DNA of 64,000 bases, taken from NCBI GenBank assembly GCA_028687035.1, contig JAQUAX010000010.1, forward strand, positions 62,001 to 126,000, written 5' to 3'. Source of the stretch: Dechloromonas sp. Lineage in GTDB: Bacteria; Pseudomonadota; Gammaproteobacteria; Burkholderiales; Rhodocyclaceae. The notes under the pieces are model-generated. The model was not told the DNA's origin, searched no databases, and saw only the letters and a program-made list of their open reading frames with translations. Of the stretch, positions 1-13,133 are shown in pieces. The translations under genes and the position numbers were made by a program. The stretch's first letter is position 1. Each line of letters begins with the position of its first letter.

Positions 1-2564
<2,564 letters not shown>

Positions 2565-2565
<1 letters not shown>

Positions 2566-3650
2566 TGACCCGTATCTGGAATTTCAGCGCCGGTCCGGCT
2601 GCGCTTCCGGAGGAAGTGCTGCGCCAGGCGCAGGAGGAGCTGCTCGACTGGCACGGCGCCGGCTGCAGCGTGATGGAAATGAGCCATCGCGGCAAGGAAT
2701 TCACGTCCATCATCGAGCAGGCCGAAGCCGATCTGCGCGAGCTGATGGGCATTCCCGAGCAGTACAAGGTGCTGTTCCTGCAGGGCGGCGCGACGCAGCA
2801 GTTCGCGCAGATCCCGATGAACCTGCTGGCCGGACGATCGGCCGACTACATCGTCACCGGATCGTGGTCGAAGAAGGCGTTCAAGGAAGCGCAGCGCTTC
2901 GGCAACGTCCGCTGCGCCGCCGATACCTCGGCCAGCAATTTCACCCGCCTGCCGACGGCCGACGAGATCAAGCTCGACCCGTTCGCCGCCTACCTGCACG
3001 TCTGCACCAACGAGACCATCCACGGCGTCGAGATTCCCGGCGAGCGCATCGCCGACACCGGCGTGCCGCTGGTCGCCGACATGTCGTCGCACATCCTGTC
3101 GCGCCCGGTCAATGTCGAGAAATTCGGCCTGATCTACGCCGGCGCGCAGAAGAACATCGGCCCGTCCGGCGTCACGCTGGTCGTCATCCACCGCGACTTG
3201 CTCGGCATGGCGCCGCTGACCATCCCGACGGTCATGGACTACGCGGTGATGGCCGACAACGGCTCGATGCTGAACACGCCGCCGACCTTCGGCATCTACA
3301 TCGCCGGCCTGGTCTTCCAGTGGCTGAAGCGGCAGGGCGGCCTTGAGGGCATCGCCGCGGTCAACGCCGAAAAGGCGCGCATTCTGTACGACGCCATCGA
3401 CGGTTCCGGCGGCTTCTACACCAACCCGGTCGATCCGGACTGCCGCTCGCGGATGAACGTCCCCTTCGTCCTCGCCGATGCCGGGCTCGACGCCGATTTC
3501 CTGGCCGAGGCCAAGGCGGCCGGCGTGCTCGGGCTGAAGGGCCACAAGTCGGTCGGCGGCATGCGCGCGTCGATCTACAACGCCGTGTCGCTGGAAGCGG
3601 TGCAGGCGCTGGTCGGTTTCATGAACGATTTCGCGAAGCGCCGGGGTTGA
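2565..3650 (+). CDS. serC: Phosphoserine aminotransferase
   Basis: SerC converts 3-phosphohydroxypyruvate and glutamate to phosphoserine, and it has a parallel step in pyridoxine synthesis. The 361-residue length is normal. The N-terminus [15 protein letters not shown] is the family signature, and the PLP lysine sits in [12 protein letters not shown]. The C-terminus carries the [15 protein letters not shown] phosphate-binding segment. The start overlaps the gyrA stop and follows a strong GAGGGAGG ribosome site inside gyrA, so the two are probably coupled. The gyrA-serC-pheA order is common in betaproteobacteria. Confidence 0.98.
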
Positions 3651-3654
3651 CCGC

Positions 3655-4758
3655 ATGAGCGAACAGCCACAAAACGACCTGCAGCAGGCCCTGGCCGGGG
3701 TGCGCGCCGACATCGACCGCATCGACGGCCAGCTGCTCGAACTGCTCAACGAACGCGCCCGCTGCGCGCAGAAGGTCGGCGAGATCAAGGCCGAACACGG
3801 CGAAGCCGGCCACATCTACCGGCCGGAGCGCGAGGCGCAGGTGCTGCGCCGGCTGCAGGACCTGAACCCGGGTCCGCTGCCCAACGAAAACGTCACCTTC
3901 TTCTTCCGCGAGGTGATGTCGGCCTGCCTGTCGCTCGAGGAGCCGCTCGGCATCGCCTTCCTCGGCCCGCTCGGCACCTTCTCCGAATCCGCGGCGACCA
4001 AGCATTTCGGCCATGCCGCGCGCTTGCTGCCGCAGGGCTCGATCGACGACGTCTTCCGCGAGGTCGAATCCGGTCACGCGCACTACGCCGTCGTGCCGGT
4101 CGAGAACTCGACCGAGGGCGCGGTCGGCCGGACCATGGACCTGCTGCTGTCGACGCCGCTGAAGATCTGCGGCGAGGTCGTCGTCCGCGTGCACCAGAAC
4201 CTGATGTCCAAAGAGACCGAGTTCGCCCGCATCACCAAGGTCTATTCGCATGCCCAGTCGCTGGCGCAGTGCCACGAATGGCTGAACCGCATGCTGCCGC
4301 ACGCGCAGCGCGTGTCGGTCGGCAGCAATGCGCTGGCCGCGCAGAAGGCGGTGGACGAACCGGGCACCGCGGCGATCGCCGGCGAAGCCGCCGCGGCGCG
4401 CTACCAGTTGCCGAAGCTGGCCGAGAACATCGAGGACGAGCCGAACAACACGACGCGCTTCCTGGTCCTCGGCAAGCACGATGCCGGTCCTTCCGGGCGC
4501 GACAAGACTTCGCTGATCATGTCGGCGCCGAACCGGACCGGCGCGCTGCACGAGCTGCTGCTGCCGCTGTCGACGGCCGGCGTGTCGATGTGCCGGCTGG
4601 AATCGCGGCCGGCCAGGAACGCGCTGTGGGAATACGTGTTCTATGTCGACATCGAAGGCCACCGCGACGCGCCCGAAGTCAGCGCCGCGCTCGAGCAGCT
4701 GGCCGCCCGCGCCGCCTACCTGAAAATCCTCGGCTCCTACCCGGTCGCCGTGTACTGA
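3655..4758 (+). CDS. pheA: Bifunctional chorismate mutase / prephenate dehydratase (P-protein)
   Basis: This enzyme carries out the two phenylalanine-branch steps, chorismate to prephenate to phenylpyruvate. Residues about 10-95 are an AroQ-type chorismate mutase (RADIDRIDGQLLELLNERA). Residues about 100-280 are prephenate dehydratase, opening with IAFLGPLGTFSESAA. Residues about 285-365 are an ACT regulatory domain containing the ESRP motif (RLESRPARNALWEYVFYVD), which in the family mediates feedback inhibition by phenylalanine. It starts 4 bp after serC and is the first of four aromatic amino-acid genes in a row. Confidence 0.97.
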   Translation: MSEQPQNDLQQALAGVRADIDRIDGQLLELLNERARCAQKVGEIKAEHGEAGHIYRPEREAQVLRRLQDLNPGPLPNENVTFFFREVMSACLSLEEPLGIAFLGPLGTFSESAATKHFGHAARLLPQGSIDDVFREVESGHAHYAVVPVENSTEGAVGRTMDLLLSTPLKICGEVVVRVHQNLMSKETEFARITKVYSHAQSLAQCHEWLNRMLPHAQRVSVGSNALAAQKAVDEPGTAAIAGEAAAARYQLPKLAENIEDEPNNTTRFLVLGKHDAGPSGRDKTSLIMSAPNRTGALHELLLPLSTAGVSMCRLESRPARNALWEYVFYVDIEGHRDAPEVSAALEQLAARAAYLKILGSYPVAVY

Positions 4759-4773
4759 ACAGAAGGAAATCGC

Positions 4774-5862
4774 ATGAGCCTCGCCGAACAGGCCCTGTCC
4801 TACGTCCGCGCCATCTCGCCGTACCAGCCGGGCAAGCCGATCACCGAACTGGCCCGCGAGATGGGCATTCCGGTCGACCGCATCGTCAAGCTGGCGTCCA
4901 ACGAGAATCCGCTGGGCATGAGCCCGAAGGCGAAGCGTGCGGTCGAGGCGGCGATCGCCGGCATCGAGCGCTATCCGGACCAGTTCGAACTGATCGCCAA
5001 GGTCGCCGCGCGCGCCGGCGTCGCGCCGAACCAGGTCGTGCTCGGCAACGGCTCGAACGACGTGCTCGACATCGTCGCCCGCGTCTTCCTGGCGCCCGGC
5101 CGCTCGGCGGTGTTCGCGCAGCACGCCTTCGCCGTCTACCCGATCGCGACGCTGTCGGCCGGCGGCGAGCTGATCTGCGTGCCGGCGAAGGACTACGGCC
5201 ACGACCTCGCCGCGATGCGCGCCGCGATCCGCCCGGACACCCGTGTCGTCTGGATCGCCAATCCGAACAACCCGACCGGCAACTTCCTGCCTTATCCGGA
5301 AGTGCGCGCCTTCCTCGACAGCGTGCCGAAGGACGTCGTCGTCGTGCTCGACGAGGCCTACAACGAGTACATCGCGCCGGAAGCCCGCGTCGATACCGCG
5401 TCGTGGATCGCCGATTTCCCGAATCTCGTCGTCTGCCGCACCTTCTCGAAGATCTACGGCCTGGCCGGCCTGCGCGTCGGTTATGCGCTGGCGTCGGCGG
5501 AAGTCGCCGACCTGATGAACCGCATCCGCCAGCCGTTCAACGTCAATAACCTGGCGCTCGCCGCCGCCGCCGCTGCGCTCGACGACGACGAGTTCGTCAC
5601 CGAGAGCTACGAGCTGAACCGGCGCGGCATGGCGCAGCTGGTCGAGGGCCTGGCCGGGCTCGGCTACGAGATCATTCCGTCGTCCGGCAATTTCGTGACC
5701 TTCCGCGCCGGCGACGCCGCCGCGATCAACCAGAAGCTGCTGCAGCAGGGCGTCATCGTCCGTCCGATCGGCGGCTACGGCCTGCCCGAGTGGCTGCGCG
5801 TGACGATCGGCACGGCAGCCGAAAACGCGCGCTTCCTCGAGGCGCTGGCGAAGGCGCGCTGA
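4774..5862 (+). CDS. hisC: Histidinol-phosphate / aromatic aminotransferase
   Basis: This is a class I/II PLP aminotransferase of the HisC family. It shows SNENPLG near the N-terminus, IANPNNPTGNF for cofactor binding, and the PLP lysine in RTFSKIYGLAGLRVGY. HisC enzymes use histidinol phosphate, but homologues placed between pheA and tyrA often also transaminate phenylpyruvate and hydroxyphenylpyruvate. The neighbourhood here favours an aromatic role; this is inference, because substrate choice cannot be read from the motifs. The gene abuts tyrA with no gap. AGAAGG precedes the ATG. Confidence 0.9.
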   Translation: MSLAEQALSYVRAISPYQPGKPITELAREMGIPVDRIVKLASNENPLGMSPKAKRAVEAAIAGIERYPDQFELIAKVAARAGVAPNQVVLGNGSNDVLDIVARVFLAPGRSAVFAQHAFAVYPIATLSAGGELICVPAKDYGHDLAAMRAAIRPDTRVVWIANPNNPTGNFLPYPEVRAFLDSVPKDVVVVLDEAYNEYIAPEARVDTASWIADFPNLVVCRTFSKIYGLAGLRVGYALASAEVADLMNRIRQPFNVNNLALAAAAAALDDDEFVTESYELNRRGMAQLVEGLAGLGYEIIPSSGNFVTFRAGDAAAINQKLLQQGVIVRPIGGYGLPEWLRVTIGTAAENARFLEALAKAR

Positions 5863-6738
5863 ATGGCGGCCGGTCTGCCCGAGTTCGGCAAGGTCGTCGT
5901 CTTCGGCACCGGCCTGATCGGCGGCTCGTTCGCGCTCGGCCTGAAGGAGGCGGGGGCGGTCGAGGAGGTCGTTGGCTTCGGACGGACGCCGGCGACGCTG
6001 CGTTCCGCGCAGGAACTGGGCGTCATCGACCGGGCCGGGATCAACCCGGCGCACGAGATCGGCGACGCCGACATCGTGCTGGTCGCGACGCCGGTCGCCC
6101 AGATGCCCGAGATCTTCTCGCGCATCGCGCCCTACCTGGGGCCGAAGACCATCGTCACCGACGGCGGCTCGACCAAGGGCGACGTCGTCGCCGCGGCGCG
6201 CGCCGCGTTCGGCGAGCGCGTCGCGCAGTTCGTGCCGGCCCACCCGATCGCCGGCGCCGAGAACAGCGGTCCGGCGGCCGCCCGCTGGGACCTGTACCAG
6301 GGCAAGAAGGTCGTCGTCACGCCGCTGCCCGAGAATCCGGACGACGCGCTCGACCACGTCAAGCGCGCCTGGGCGCAGTGCGGCGCCGACATCTACGAAC
6401 TGACGCCGGAAATGCACGACCGCGTGTTCGCCGCGGTCAGCCACCTGCCGCACCTGCTGTCCTTCGCGCTGGTGCACGACCTCGCGGTGCGGCCCGACGC
6501 CGACCTGTTCTTCACCTTCGCCGCGTCCGGCTTCCGCGATTTCACGCGGATCGCCGCCAGCCACCCGGAAATGTGGCGCGACATCTGCCTGGCCAACCGC
6601 GACGCGCTGCTCGGCGAACTGGACAGCTACCGGGCCCAGCTCGACGAACTGCGCGCGGCGCTGGCCGCCAACGACGGGTCGCGGCTCGAGGAAATCTTCG
6701 GCATCGCCCGCCAGGCGCGCCGCAACTGGGCCGGCTGA
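5863..6738 (+). CDS. tyrA: Prephenate / arogenate dehydrogenase
   Basis: TyrA oxidatively decarboxylates prephenate (or arogenate) to the tyrosine precursor. The 291 residues open with a Rossmann NAD(P) site, VVFGTGLIGGSFALGL, followed by the TDGGSTKGDVV and HPIAGAE motifs of the family. There is no fused chorismate mutase or ACT domain, so this is the monofunctional form; the mutase is supplied by pheA. The start directly follows the hisC stop. The stop overlaps the ATG of the next gene (TGATG), so the ligase gene is translationally coupled to it. Confidence 0.95.
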   Translation: MAAGLPEFGKVVVFGTGLIGGSFALGLKEAGAVEEVVGFGRTPATLRSAQELGVIDRAGINPAHEIGDADIVLVATPVAQMPEIFSRIAPYLGPKTIVTDGGSTKGDVVAAARAAFGERVAQFVPAHPIAGAENSGPAAARWDLYQGKKVVVTPLPENPDDALDHVKRAWAQCGADIYELTPEMHDRVFAAVSHLPHLLSFALVHDLAVRPDADLFFTFAASGFRDFTRIAASHPEMWRDICLANRDALLGELDSYRAQLDELRAALAANDGSRLEEIFGIARQARRNWAG

Positions 6739-7577
6739 TGCGCCGCGGGCTGCGCGCGCTGCTGCTCGGGCTGGCGCTGCTGCTGCCGCTCGCGGCGACC
6801 CGGGCCGACGCGCCGGCGCTGCTGCTGGCCAACGTCTATCGCGATGGCATCGACCCGGCCGGCTATCTGGTCAGCGAAAAGCTCGACGGCGTGCGCGCCC
6901 TGTGGGACGGGCAGCGCCTGGTTTCCCGCGGCGGCCGCGAAATCCGCGCTCCGGCGTGGTTCACCGCGGCGCTGCCGGCGCAGCCGGTAGACGGCGAGCT
7001 GTGGCTCGGGCGCGGCCGCTTCGAGCGCCTGTCCGGCATCGTCCGCCGCGAGGTGCCGGACGACGACGAATGGCGGGAAATCCGCTACATGCTGTTCGAA
7101 CTGCCCGGCGCGCCCGGCGGCTTCGCCGAACGCGCCGCCGCGCTCCGCGCCCTGGTGCGTGCGGTGAACCGGCCCTGGCTGGCCGAAATCGAGCAATTCA
7201 CGGTCGTCGACCGCGTCGAGCTGCAGCGCCGCCTGCAGGCCGTCGTCGCCGCCGGCGGCGAGGGGCTGATGCTGCACCGGGCCGATGCGCCTTACGAGAC
7301 CGGGCGCAGCGACGCGCTGCTCAAGCTGAAACCCTGGCTCGATGCCGAAGCGGTGGTTGTCGGCCACCTGCCGGGCAAGGGCAAGTACGCCGGCCGCGTC
7401 GGTGCCTTGCGCCTGCGCCGCCCGGACGGCGTCGAGTTCGATGTCGGCAGCGGCCTGTCCGATGCGCAGCGCAGCGATCCGCCGCGCCCCGGGACGACCG
7501 TGACCTATCGCTACCGTGCGCTGACCGCGCGCGGCCTGCCCCGTTTCGCGACCTTCGTTCGCGTCCGGGAAGACTGA
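6738..7577 (+). CDS. Small ATP-dependent DNA ligase with signal peptide (LigE/Lig E-like)
   Basis: This is a 279-residue minimal ATP-dependent ligase. The adenylated lysine lies in motif [12 protein letters not shown] (about residue 38). Motif III is VDGELW, motif IV EGLMLH, and motif V LLKLKPW. The OB-fold follows to the C-terminus. There is no BRCT or DNA-binding domain. The first 25 or so residues ([19 protein letters not shown] then ATRADA) look like a Sec signal peptide. Known Lig E proteins in competent proteobacteria share this layout and are thought to act on DNA outside the cytoplasm. The ATG overlaps the tyrA stop, so it is expressed with aromatic biosynthesis although its function is unrelated. 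Confidence 0.88.
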   Translation: MRRGLRALLLGLALLLPLAATRADAPALLLANVYRDGIDPAGYLVSEKLDGVRALWDGQRLVSRGGREIRAPAWFTAALPAQPVDGELWLGRGRFERLSGIVRREVPDDDEWREIRYMLFELPGAPGGFAERAAALRALVRAVNRPWLAEIEQFTVVDRVELQRRLQAVVAAGGEGLMLHRADAPYETGRSDALLKLKPWLDAEAVVVGHLPGKGKYAGRVGALRLRRPDGVEFDVGSGLSDAQRSDPPRPGTTVTYRYRALTARGLPRFATFVRVRED

Positions 7578-7605
7578 ATCCAATCCAACGATCGACGGTG
7601 ATTTC

Positions 7606-9543
7606 GTGAGCCAAGAATTTCTCGACCTTCCCCAGCTGGTTTCCGCCGCCGGCAGCGTCCGCCTGCCCGGCTCGAAGAGCATTTCCAACCGCGTGCTGCT
7701 GCTCGCCGCGCTCGCCGACGGCGTCACCGAGGTGCGCGACCTGCTGGCGTCCGACGACACCGAGCGCATGCTCGATGCGCTGAAGACGCTCGGCGTCGGC
7801 GTCGAGGCGCTGGGCGGCGAGGCCTGGAAGATCACCGGCTGCGCCGGCCGCTTCCCGGTCAAGCAGGCCGAACTCTTCCTCGGCAACGCCGGCACCGCCT
7901 TCCGCCCGCTGACCGCGGCGCTCGCGCTGGCCGGCGGCGACTACGTGCTGAAGGGCGTCGCCCGGATGCACGAGCGGCCGATCGGCGACCTCGTCGACGG
8001 CCTGCGCCAGTTGGGTGCCGACGTCACCTACCTCGGCAACGACGGCTACCCGCCGCTGCAGCTGCGGCCGGCGAGCATCCAGCCGGGCGGCGTGGTCAAG
8101 GTGCGCGGCGACGTCTCCAGCCAGTTCCTGACCGGCCTCTTGATGGCGCTGCCGCTGACCGGCGAGACGGTCGCGGTCGACGTCGTCGGCGAGCTGATTT
8201 CCAAGCCCTACATCGAGATCACGTTGGCGACCATGGCCCGCTTCGGCGTGATCGTCGAGCGCGACGGCTGGCAGCGTTTCACGGTCCGGGCCGGCAGCCG
8301 CTACGTGTCGCCGGGCACCGTCTATGTCGAGGGCGATGCGTCGTCGGCGTCCTATTTCCTCGCGCTCGGCGCCATCGGCGGCGGGCCGCTGCGTGTCGAG
8401 GGCGTCGGCCGCGATTCGATCCAGGGCGACGTGAAATTCGCCGAGGCGCTGGCGCAGATGGGCGCCGTCATCGAAACCGGGCCGAACTGGATGGAAGCCA
8501 AGGCGCCGGCCGGCGGCCTGGTCGCGGTCGACCTCGACTGCAACCACATTCCCGACGCGGCGATGACGCTGGCGACCGCCGCGCTGTTCGCCCAGGGCAC
8601 GACGACGCTGCGCAACATCGCCAGCTGGCGGGTCAAGGAAACCGACCGCATCGCGGCGATGGCGACCGAATTGAGGAAGCTCGGCGCCGGGGTCGAGGAG
8701 GGCGCGGATTTCATCCGGATCACGCCGTCGACCGTAAAACCGGCGGCGATCGACACCTACGACGACCACCGGATGGCGATGTGCTTCTCGCTGGCCGCGT
8801 TCGCGACGCCGCTGCGGATCAATGACCCGAAGTGCGTCGCCAAGACCTTCCCGGATTACTTCGAGCGCTTCGCGACGGTGACCCGGGCGGCGCCGGTGAT
8901 CGCCATCGACGGCCCGTCGGCGTCCGGCAAGGGGACGGTCGCCGCCCGCGTCGCTGCGGCGCTCGGTTTCGCCTACCTGGATTCCGGTGCGCTGTACCGG
9001 TTGACCGCGCTCGCCGCGCAGCGCGCCGGCGTCGCCTGGACCGACGAGGCCGCGGTCGCGGCGATCGCCGCGCGGCTCGATGTGGTGTTCACCGAATCCG
9101 ACATCCGGCTCGACGGCGTCCCGGTCGGCGACGCGATCCGCACCGAGGCCATGTCCTCCGGCGCGTCGCAGGTCGCCGCGCTGCCGGCCGTCCGCGAGGC
9201 GCTGCTGTTCCGCCAGCGCGCGTTCAACACGGCGCCCGGCCTGGTCGGCGACGGGCGCGACATGGGCTCCGTGATCTTTCCGCGGGCGCCCCTGAAAGTC
9301 TTCCTGACGGCGAGCGCCGAAGCGCGCGCCGAGCGGCGTTATAAGCAGTTGATCGACAAAGGTTTCTCTGCTAATCTCGCGGACCTCCTGTCGGACCTCA
9401 GGCAACGTGACGAGCGCGATTCGCAGCGCAGCGTGGCCCCGCTCCGCCAGGAAGCCGATGCCCGGCTGCTCGACACCACGCATCTCACCATCGAACAGGC
9501 GGTGAAGCAGGTGCTGGACTGGGCGACGGAAGCATTGCAGTAA
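7606..9543 (+). CDS. aroA-cmk: Bifunctional EPSP synthase / cytidylate kinase fusion
   Basis: Residues 1 to about 425 are 5-enolpyruvylshikimate-3-phosphate synthase of the shikimate pathway, with [23 protein letters not shown] and WRVKETDRI. Residues about 430-645 are CMP/dCMP kinase, starting with the P-loop [11 protein letters not shown] and containing [10 protein letters not shown]. One uninterrupted frame covers both, and no start with a ribosome site is evident at the junction near 8890. The two enzymes are separate adjacent genes in many relatives. This fused form is recognised in betaproteobacteria. The start is taken as GTG at 7606; no strong SD is visible. It sits directly upstream of rpsA, as cmk does in E. 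coli. Confidence 0.95.
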   Translation: MSQEFLDLPQLVSAAGSVRLPGSKSISNRVLLLAALADGVTEVRDLLASDDTERMLDALKTLGVGVEALGGEAWKITGCAGRFPVKQAELFLGNAGTAFRPLTAALALAGGDYVLKGVARMHERPIGDLVDGLRQLGADVTYLGNDGYPPLQLRPASIQPGGVVKVRGDVSSQFLTGLLMALPLTGETVAVDVVGELISKPYIEITLATMARFGVIVERDGWQRFTVRAGSRYVSPGTVYVEGDASSASYFLALGAIGGGPLRVEGVGRDSIQGDVKFAEALAQMGAVIETGPNWMEAKAPAGGLVAVDLDCNHIPDAAMTLATAALFAQGTTTLRNIASWRVKETDRIAAMATELRKLGAGVEEGADFIRITPSTVKPAAIDTYDDHRMAMCFSLAAFATPLRINDPKCVAKTFPDYFERFATVTRAAPVIAIDGPSASGKGTVAARVAAALGFAYLDSGALYRLTALAAQRAGVAWTDEAAVAAIAARLDVVFTESDIRLDGVPVGDAIRTEAMSSGASQVAALPAVREALLFRQRAFNTAPGLVGDGRDMGSVIFPRAPLKVFLTASAEARAERRYKQLIDKGFSANLADLLSDLRQRDERDSQRSVAPLRQEADARLLDTTHLTIEQAVKQVLDWATEALQ

Positions 9544-9628
9544 GGTGCAGCCGGCCGTGTGGCCGGCGGCGTGTTTCAACTCTCAACCCGCTGCGGCGTC
9601 AAACCCGTGGCAAGAAAGTCAGTCCGTA

Positions 9629-11305
9629 ATGGAATCCTTTGCTCAACTTTTTGAAGAATCCCTGGCTCGCCAGGAAATGCGTCAAGGCGAAGTCATCACT
9701 GCCGAAGTGGTGCTCATCGATCACAATTTCGTCGTGGTCAATGCCGGCCTGAAATCCGAATCCTACGTTCCCGTAGAAGAATTCCTGAACGACCAGGGTG
9801 AAGTTGAAGTCGCCGTCGGCGATTTCGTCCAGGTCGCCATCGAAATGCTGGAAGACGGCTACGGCGCCACCCGCCTGTCCCGCGATCGCGCCAAGCGCAT
9901 CGCCGCCTGGAACTACCTGGAACAGGCCCTGAACGACGGCGCGCTGGTCACCGGCACCATCACCGGCAAGGTCAAGGGCGGTCTGACCGTCATGTCGAAC
10001 GGCGTCCGCGCGTTCCTGCCGGGTTCCCTGGTCGACATGCGTCCGGTCAAGGACACCACCCCGTACGAAGGCAAGACCCTCGAATTCAAGGTCATCAAGC
10101 TGGACCGCAAGCGCAACAACGTCGTGCTGTCCCGCCGTGCCGTTCTCGAAGCCACCGCTGACAAGGATCGCGAAAAGCTCCTCGAGAACCTCAAGGAAGG
10201 CACCACCGTCAAGGGTATCGTCAAGAACATCACCGACTACGGCGCATTCGTCGACCTGGGCGGCATCGATGGCCTGCTGCACATCACCGACCTGGCCTGG
10301 CGCCGTGTCCGTCACCCGTCCGAAGTGCTGGCCGTGGGCGACGAAGTCACCGCCAAGATCCTCAAGTTCGACGCCGAGAAGAACCGCGTCTCCCTGGGCA
10401 TGAAGCAGCTGGGCGACGATCCGTGGGTCGGCATCGCCCGCCGCTACCCGGCCGGCACCCGCCTGTTCGGCAAGGTCACCAACCTGACCGACTACGGTTC
10501 CTTCGTCGAGATCGAACAAGGTATCGAAGGCCTGGTGCACGTCTCCGAAATGGACTGGACCAACAAGAACGTCCATCCGTCCAAGGTCGTTTCGCTGGGC
10601 GACGAAGTCGAAGTCATGATCCTCGAGATCGACGAAGACCGCCGCCGCATCTCCCTGGGCATGAAGCAGTGCATGCCGAACCCGTGGGACGATTTCGCGA
10701 TGAACCACAAGAAGGGCGACAAGGTCCGTGGCGCCATCAAGTCGATCACCGACTTCGGCATCTTCATCGGCCTGCCCGGCGGCATCGACGGCCTGGTTCA
10801 CCTGTCCGACCTGTCCTGGTCCGCGACCGGCGAAGAAGCGATCCGCAACTTCAAGAAGGGCGACGAAGTCGAAGCCGTCGTGCTCGGCATCGACGTCGAG
10901 AAGGAGCGCATCTCCCTGGGCATCAAGCAGCTCGAAGGCGATCCGTACACCAACTTCATCGCGACCCACGAGAAGAACAGCATCGTGCGCGCCACCGTCA
11001 AGTCGGTCGACGCCCGCGGCGCCGTGATGAGCATCGGCGGCGACAACGAAGGCTACCTGCGTGCTTCCGAGTTCTCCCGCGACCGCATCGACGACCTGTC
11101 GCAACACCTGAAGGTCGGCGACGAAGTCGAAGCCATGATCATCAACGTTGACCGCAAGACCCGCGGCATCAACCTGTCGATCAAGGCCAAGGATCAGGCC
11201 GAACAGCACGAGGCGATGCAGAAGTTTGCCGCCGAATCCTCCGCTGCTTCCGGCACGACCAACCTCGGTGCGCTGCTCAAGGCCAAGCTGAACCAGCAAG
11301 GCTGA
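9629..11305 (+). CDS. rpsA: 30S ribosomal protein S1
   Basis: S1 is the large mRNA-binding protein of the 30S subunit and helps unfold and load mRNA. The 558 residues contain six S1 (OB-fold) repeats. The later repeats are recognisable by recurring blocks such as [40 protein letters not shown] and [20 protein letters not shown]. The ATG at 9629 ([12 protein letters not shown]) matches the family N-terminus, although the frame is open 84 bases further upstream. No strong SD precedes it, as is usual for rpsA. The 85-base cmk-rpsA gap could hold a control leader. Confidence 0.98.
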   Translation: MESFAQLFEESLARQEMRQGEVITAEVVLIDHNFVVVNAGLKSESYVPVEEFLNDQGEVEVAVGDFVQVAIEMLEDGYGATRLSRDRAKRIAAWNYLEQALNDGALVTGTITGKVKGGLTVMSNGVRAFLPGSLVDMRPVKDTTPYEGKTLEFKVIKLDRKRNNVVLSRRAVLEATADKDREKLLENLKEGTTVKGIVKNITDYGAFVDLGGIDGLLHITDLAWRRVRHPSEVLAVGDEVTAKILKFDAEKNRVSLGMKQLGDDPWVGIARRYPAGTRLFGKVTNLTDYGSFVEIEQGIEGLVHVSEMDWTNKNVHPSKVVSLGDEVEVMILEIDEDRRRISLGMKQCMPNPWDDFAMNHKKGDKVRGAIKSITDFGIFIGLPGGIDGLVHLSDLSWSATGEEAIRNFKKGDEVEAVVLGIDVEKERISLGIKQLEGDPYTNFIATHEKNSIVRATVKSVDARGAVMSIGGDNEGYLRASEFSRDRIDDLSQHLKVGDEVEAMIINVDRKTRGINLSIKAKDQAEQHEAMQKFAAESSAASGTTNLGALLKAKLNQQG

Positions 11306-11317
11306 TAGGCAGACAGC

Positions 11318-11602
11318 ATGACCAAATCCGAGCTCATCGCCCGGCTGGCGGAGCGTTTTCCCCAGCTGGTGGCGAAGGATGCCGATTTCGCGGTCAAGAT
11401 GATTCTCGATGCGATGTCCGACGCCCTGGTGCGCGGGGATCGTATCGAGATCCGCGGCTTTGGCAGCTTTGCGCTCAATTACCGGCCACCGCGGGTTGGA
11501 CGCAACCCCAAGTCGGGGGAGAAGGTCAGCGTCCCGGCCAAGTGGGTTCCCCACTTCAAGGCCGGAAAAGAATTGCGCGAACGGGTCGATCAGTCGATCT
11601 GA
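11318..11602 (+). CDS. ihfB: Integration host factor subunit beta
   Basis: IhfB is a 94-residue HU/IHF-family DNA-bending protein that acts as a heterodimer with IhfA. The N-terminus [17 protein letters not shown] and the beta-arm [20 protein letters not shown] with [19 protein letters not shown] are IHF-beta type. It lies 12 bp after rpsA, the conserved rpsA-ihfB order, and is followed by a strong terminator. The protein could also serve the prophage integrase further right, since many phage tyrosine recombinases use IHF; that link is inference. Confidence 0.97.
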   Translation: MTKSELIARLAERFPQLVAKDADFAVKMILDAMSDALVRGDRIEIRGFGSFALNYRPPRVGRNPKSGEKVSVPAKWVPHFKAGKELRERVDQSI

Positions 11603-11631
11603 AGCCGGGCTTGGCCCAATGTGGTAGATTC

Positions 11632-11661
11632 GGGGGCAGTGAATTTCACTGCCCCCTTTTT
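11632..11661 (+). terminator. Rho-independent terminator after ihfB
   Basis: An 11-bp perfect stem GGGGGCAGTGA / TCACTGCCCCC with a 3-base loop is followed by TTTTTATTT. It closes the rpsA-ihfB transcript just before lapA. Because lapA starts only about 14 bases later, some readthrough or a separate promoter must feed lapAB. Confidence 0.92.
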
Positions 11662-11674
11662 ATTTGTGAATGTC

Positions 11675-11956
11675 ATGACAGCGTTGAGCTGGGCCCTGCG
11701 GCTCGTCATCTTCTGCGTTCTGGCCGCGTTTGCGTTCCAGAATACCCAACCGGTCGACCTGCACCTGCTGCCCAGCCAGTCCTGGCAGGCGCCGCTGGTC
11801 ATCGTGCTGCTCGCCTTTTTCGTCGTCGGTGCGCTGCTCGGCGTGCTGTCGCTGCTCGGCGTCATCTACCGGCAGCGCCGCGAGATTTCCCGCCTGAAGC
11901 GCGAACAGGCCCGGCCCGCCGCGCCGGTCGTCGTCGAACCGCCCGCGGTGCTATGA
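11675..11956 (+). CDS. lapA: Lipopolysaccharide assembly protein A
   Basis: This is a 93-residue inner-membrane protein with two hydrophobic segments: residues about 5-21, WALRLVIFCVLAAFAFQNT, and about 37-62. A basic tail (RQRREISRLKREQ) follows. The QNTQPV segment after the first helix is typical of LapA (DUF1049). The ATG at 11675 is preferred to earlier in-frame starts, because those would place the terminator stem inside the coding region. It overlaps lapB by ATGA, matching the paired expression of LapA and LapB, which regulate LpxC turnover in enterobacteria. Confidence 0.9.
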   Translation: MTALSWALRLVIFCVLAAFAFQNTQPVDLHLLPSQSWQAPLVIVLLAFFVVGALLGVLSLLGVIYRQRREISRLKREQARPAAPVVVEPPAVL

Positions 11957-13125
11957 ACGAATTCTTCGATTACTGGCAGCTGCTGCTGATCCCGTTGTTC
12001 TTCGGCCTCGGCTGGGTCGCGGCCCGCGTCGACATGCGCCAGGTCGTCCATGAATCCAGCGCACTGCCGCGTTCCTATTTCCAGGGCCTGAATTTCCTGC
12101 TCAACGAGCAGCCGGACAAGGCGATCGATTCCTTCCTCGAAGTCGCCAGGGTCGACTCGCAGACCGTCGAGCTGCATTTCGCGCTCGGCAACCTGTTCCG
12201 CCGGCGCGGCGAGACCGACCGCGCGATCCGCATGCACCAGAACCTGATCGACCGCCCCGATCTCGACGAGGGCGTCCGCCTGCATGCGCTGTCGGAACTC
12301 GGCCAGGATTTCCTGAAGGCCGGCCTGCTCGACCGCGCCGAGGAAATCTTCGCCCGCCTGCGCGGCACGGCCTTCGACGAGGACGCCAAGCGCAACCTGC
12401 TCGAGATATACCAGGTCGAGAAGGAATGGCAGAAGGCGATCGACATCGCCGGCGAAATCGCCGAGGGCATCAGCCAGCAGCAGATCGCCGAATTCCACTG
12501 CGAGCTGGCCGCCAACGAGATCATGCGCTCGCGCCCGGATGCGGCGCGCGGCTATCTGGACGCCGCGATGCAGCAGAACCGCAAGTGCGTCCGCGCCAGC
12601 CTGCTGCTCGGCGACCTGCTGCTGCAGGAAGGGCAGGCCGAAGCAGCGATCGAGGCCTGGCAGCGCATCGAGCAGCAGGACCCGGCCTACCTGGCGCTGG
12701 TCGCCCAGCGCCTGCTCGAGACCTACCGCCGGCTCGACCGGCGCGACGAGGGCATCGCGCTGCTGCGCGGCTACCTCGAGCGCTATACCTCGCTCGACCT
12801 GCTCGACGTCGTCTACCAGCTGGTGCTCGAGAGCGAGGGCAACGAAGCGGCGTATCGCCTGGTCCAGGGCGAACTGCGGCGCAACCCGACGCTGCTCGGC
12901 CTGGAAAAGCTGATGAGCGCCCGCCTCCCGCTGGTCGCGCCCGAAGTCCAGCCGGACGTCGAGCTGGCCAAGACCATCATCCAGGGTTACACGAAACGCC
13001 TGTCGCGCTATCGGTGCGATAATTGCGGCTTCAAGGCCCGCCAGTTCTACTGGCGCTGTCCCGCCTGCGGCGGCTGGGAAACCTACCCGCCGCGACGCAG
13101 CGAAGAATTCGATCAATCCTTGTAG
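11953..13125 (+). CDS. lapB: Lipopolysaccharide assembly protein B (TPR protein with rubredoxin-type domain)
   Basis: LapB (YciM) is a membrane-anchored TPR protein that in E. coli helps FtsH degrade LpxC and so sets LPS level. The 390 residues start with one transmembrane helix ([20 protein letters not shown]), then carry several TPR repeats from about residue 40 to 330. The C-terminus is a rubredoxin-like metal knuckle, CDNCGF near residue 355 and CPACGGW about 14 residues later. The ATG overlaps the lapA stop. Confidence 0.95.
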   Translation: MNEFFDYWQLLLIPLFFGLGWVAARVDMRQVVHESSALPRSYFQGLNFLLNEQPDKAIDSFLEVARVDSQTVELHFALGNLFRRRGETDRAIRMHQNLIDRPDLDEGVRLHALSELGQDFLKAGLLDRAEEIFARLRGTAFDEDAKRNLLEIYQVEKEWQKAIDIAGEIAEGISQQQIAEFHCELAANEIMRSRPDAARGYLDAAMQQNRKCVRASLLLGDLLLQEGQAEAAIEAWQRIEQQDPAYLALVAQRLLETYRRLDRRDEGIALLRGYLERYTSLDLLDVVYQLVLESEGNEAAYRLVQGELRRNPTLLGLEKLMSARLPLVAPEVQPDVELAKTIIQGYTKRLSRYRCDNCGFKARQFYWRCPACGGWETYPPRRSEEFDQSL

Positions 13126-13133
13126 GAAACAGC

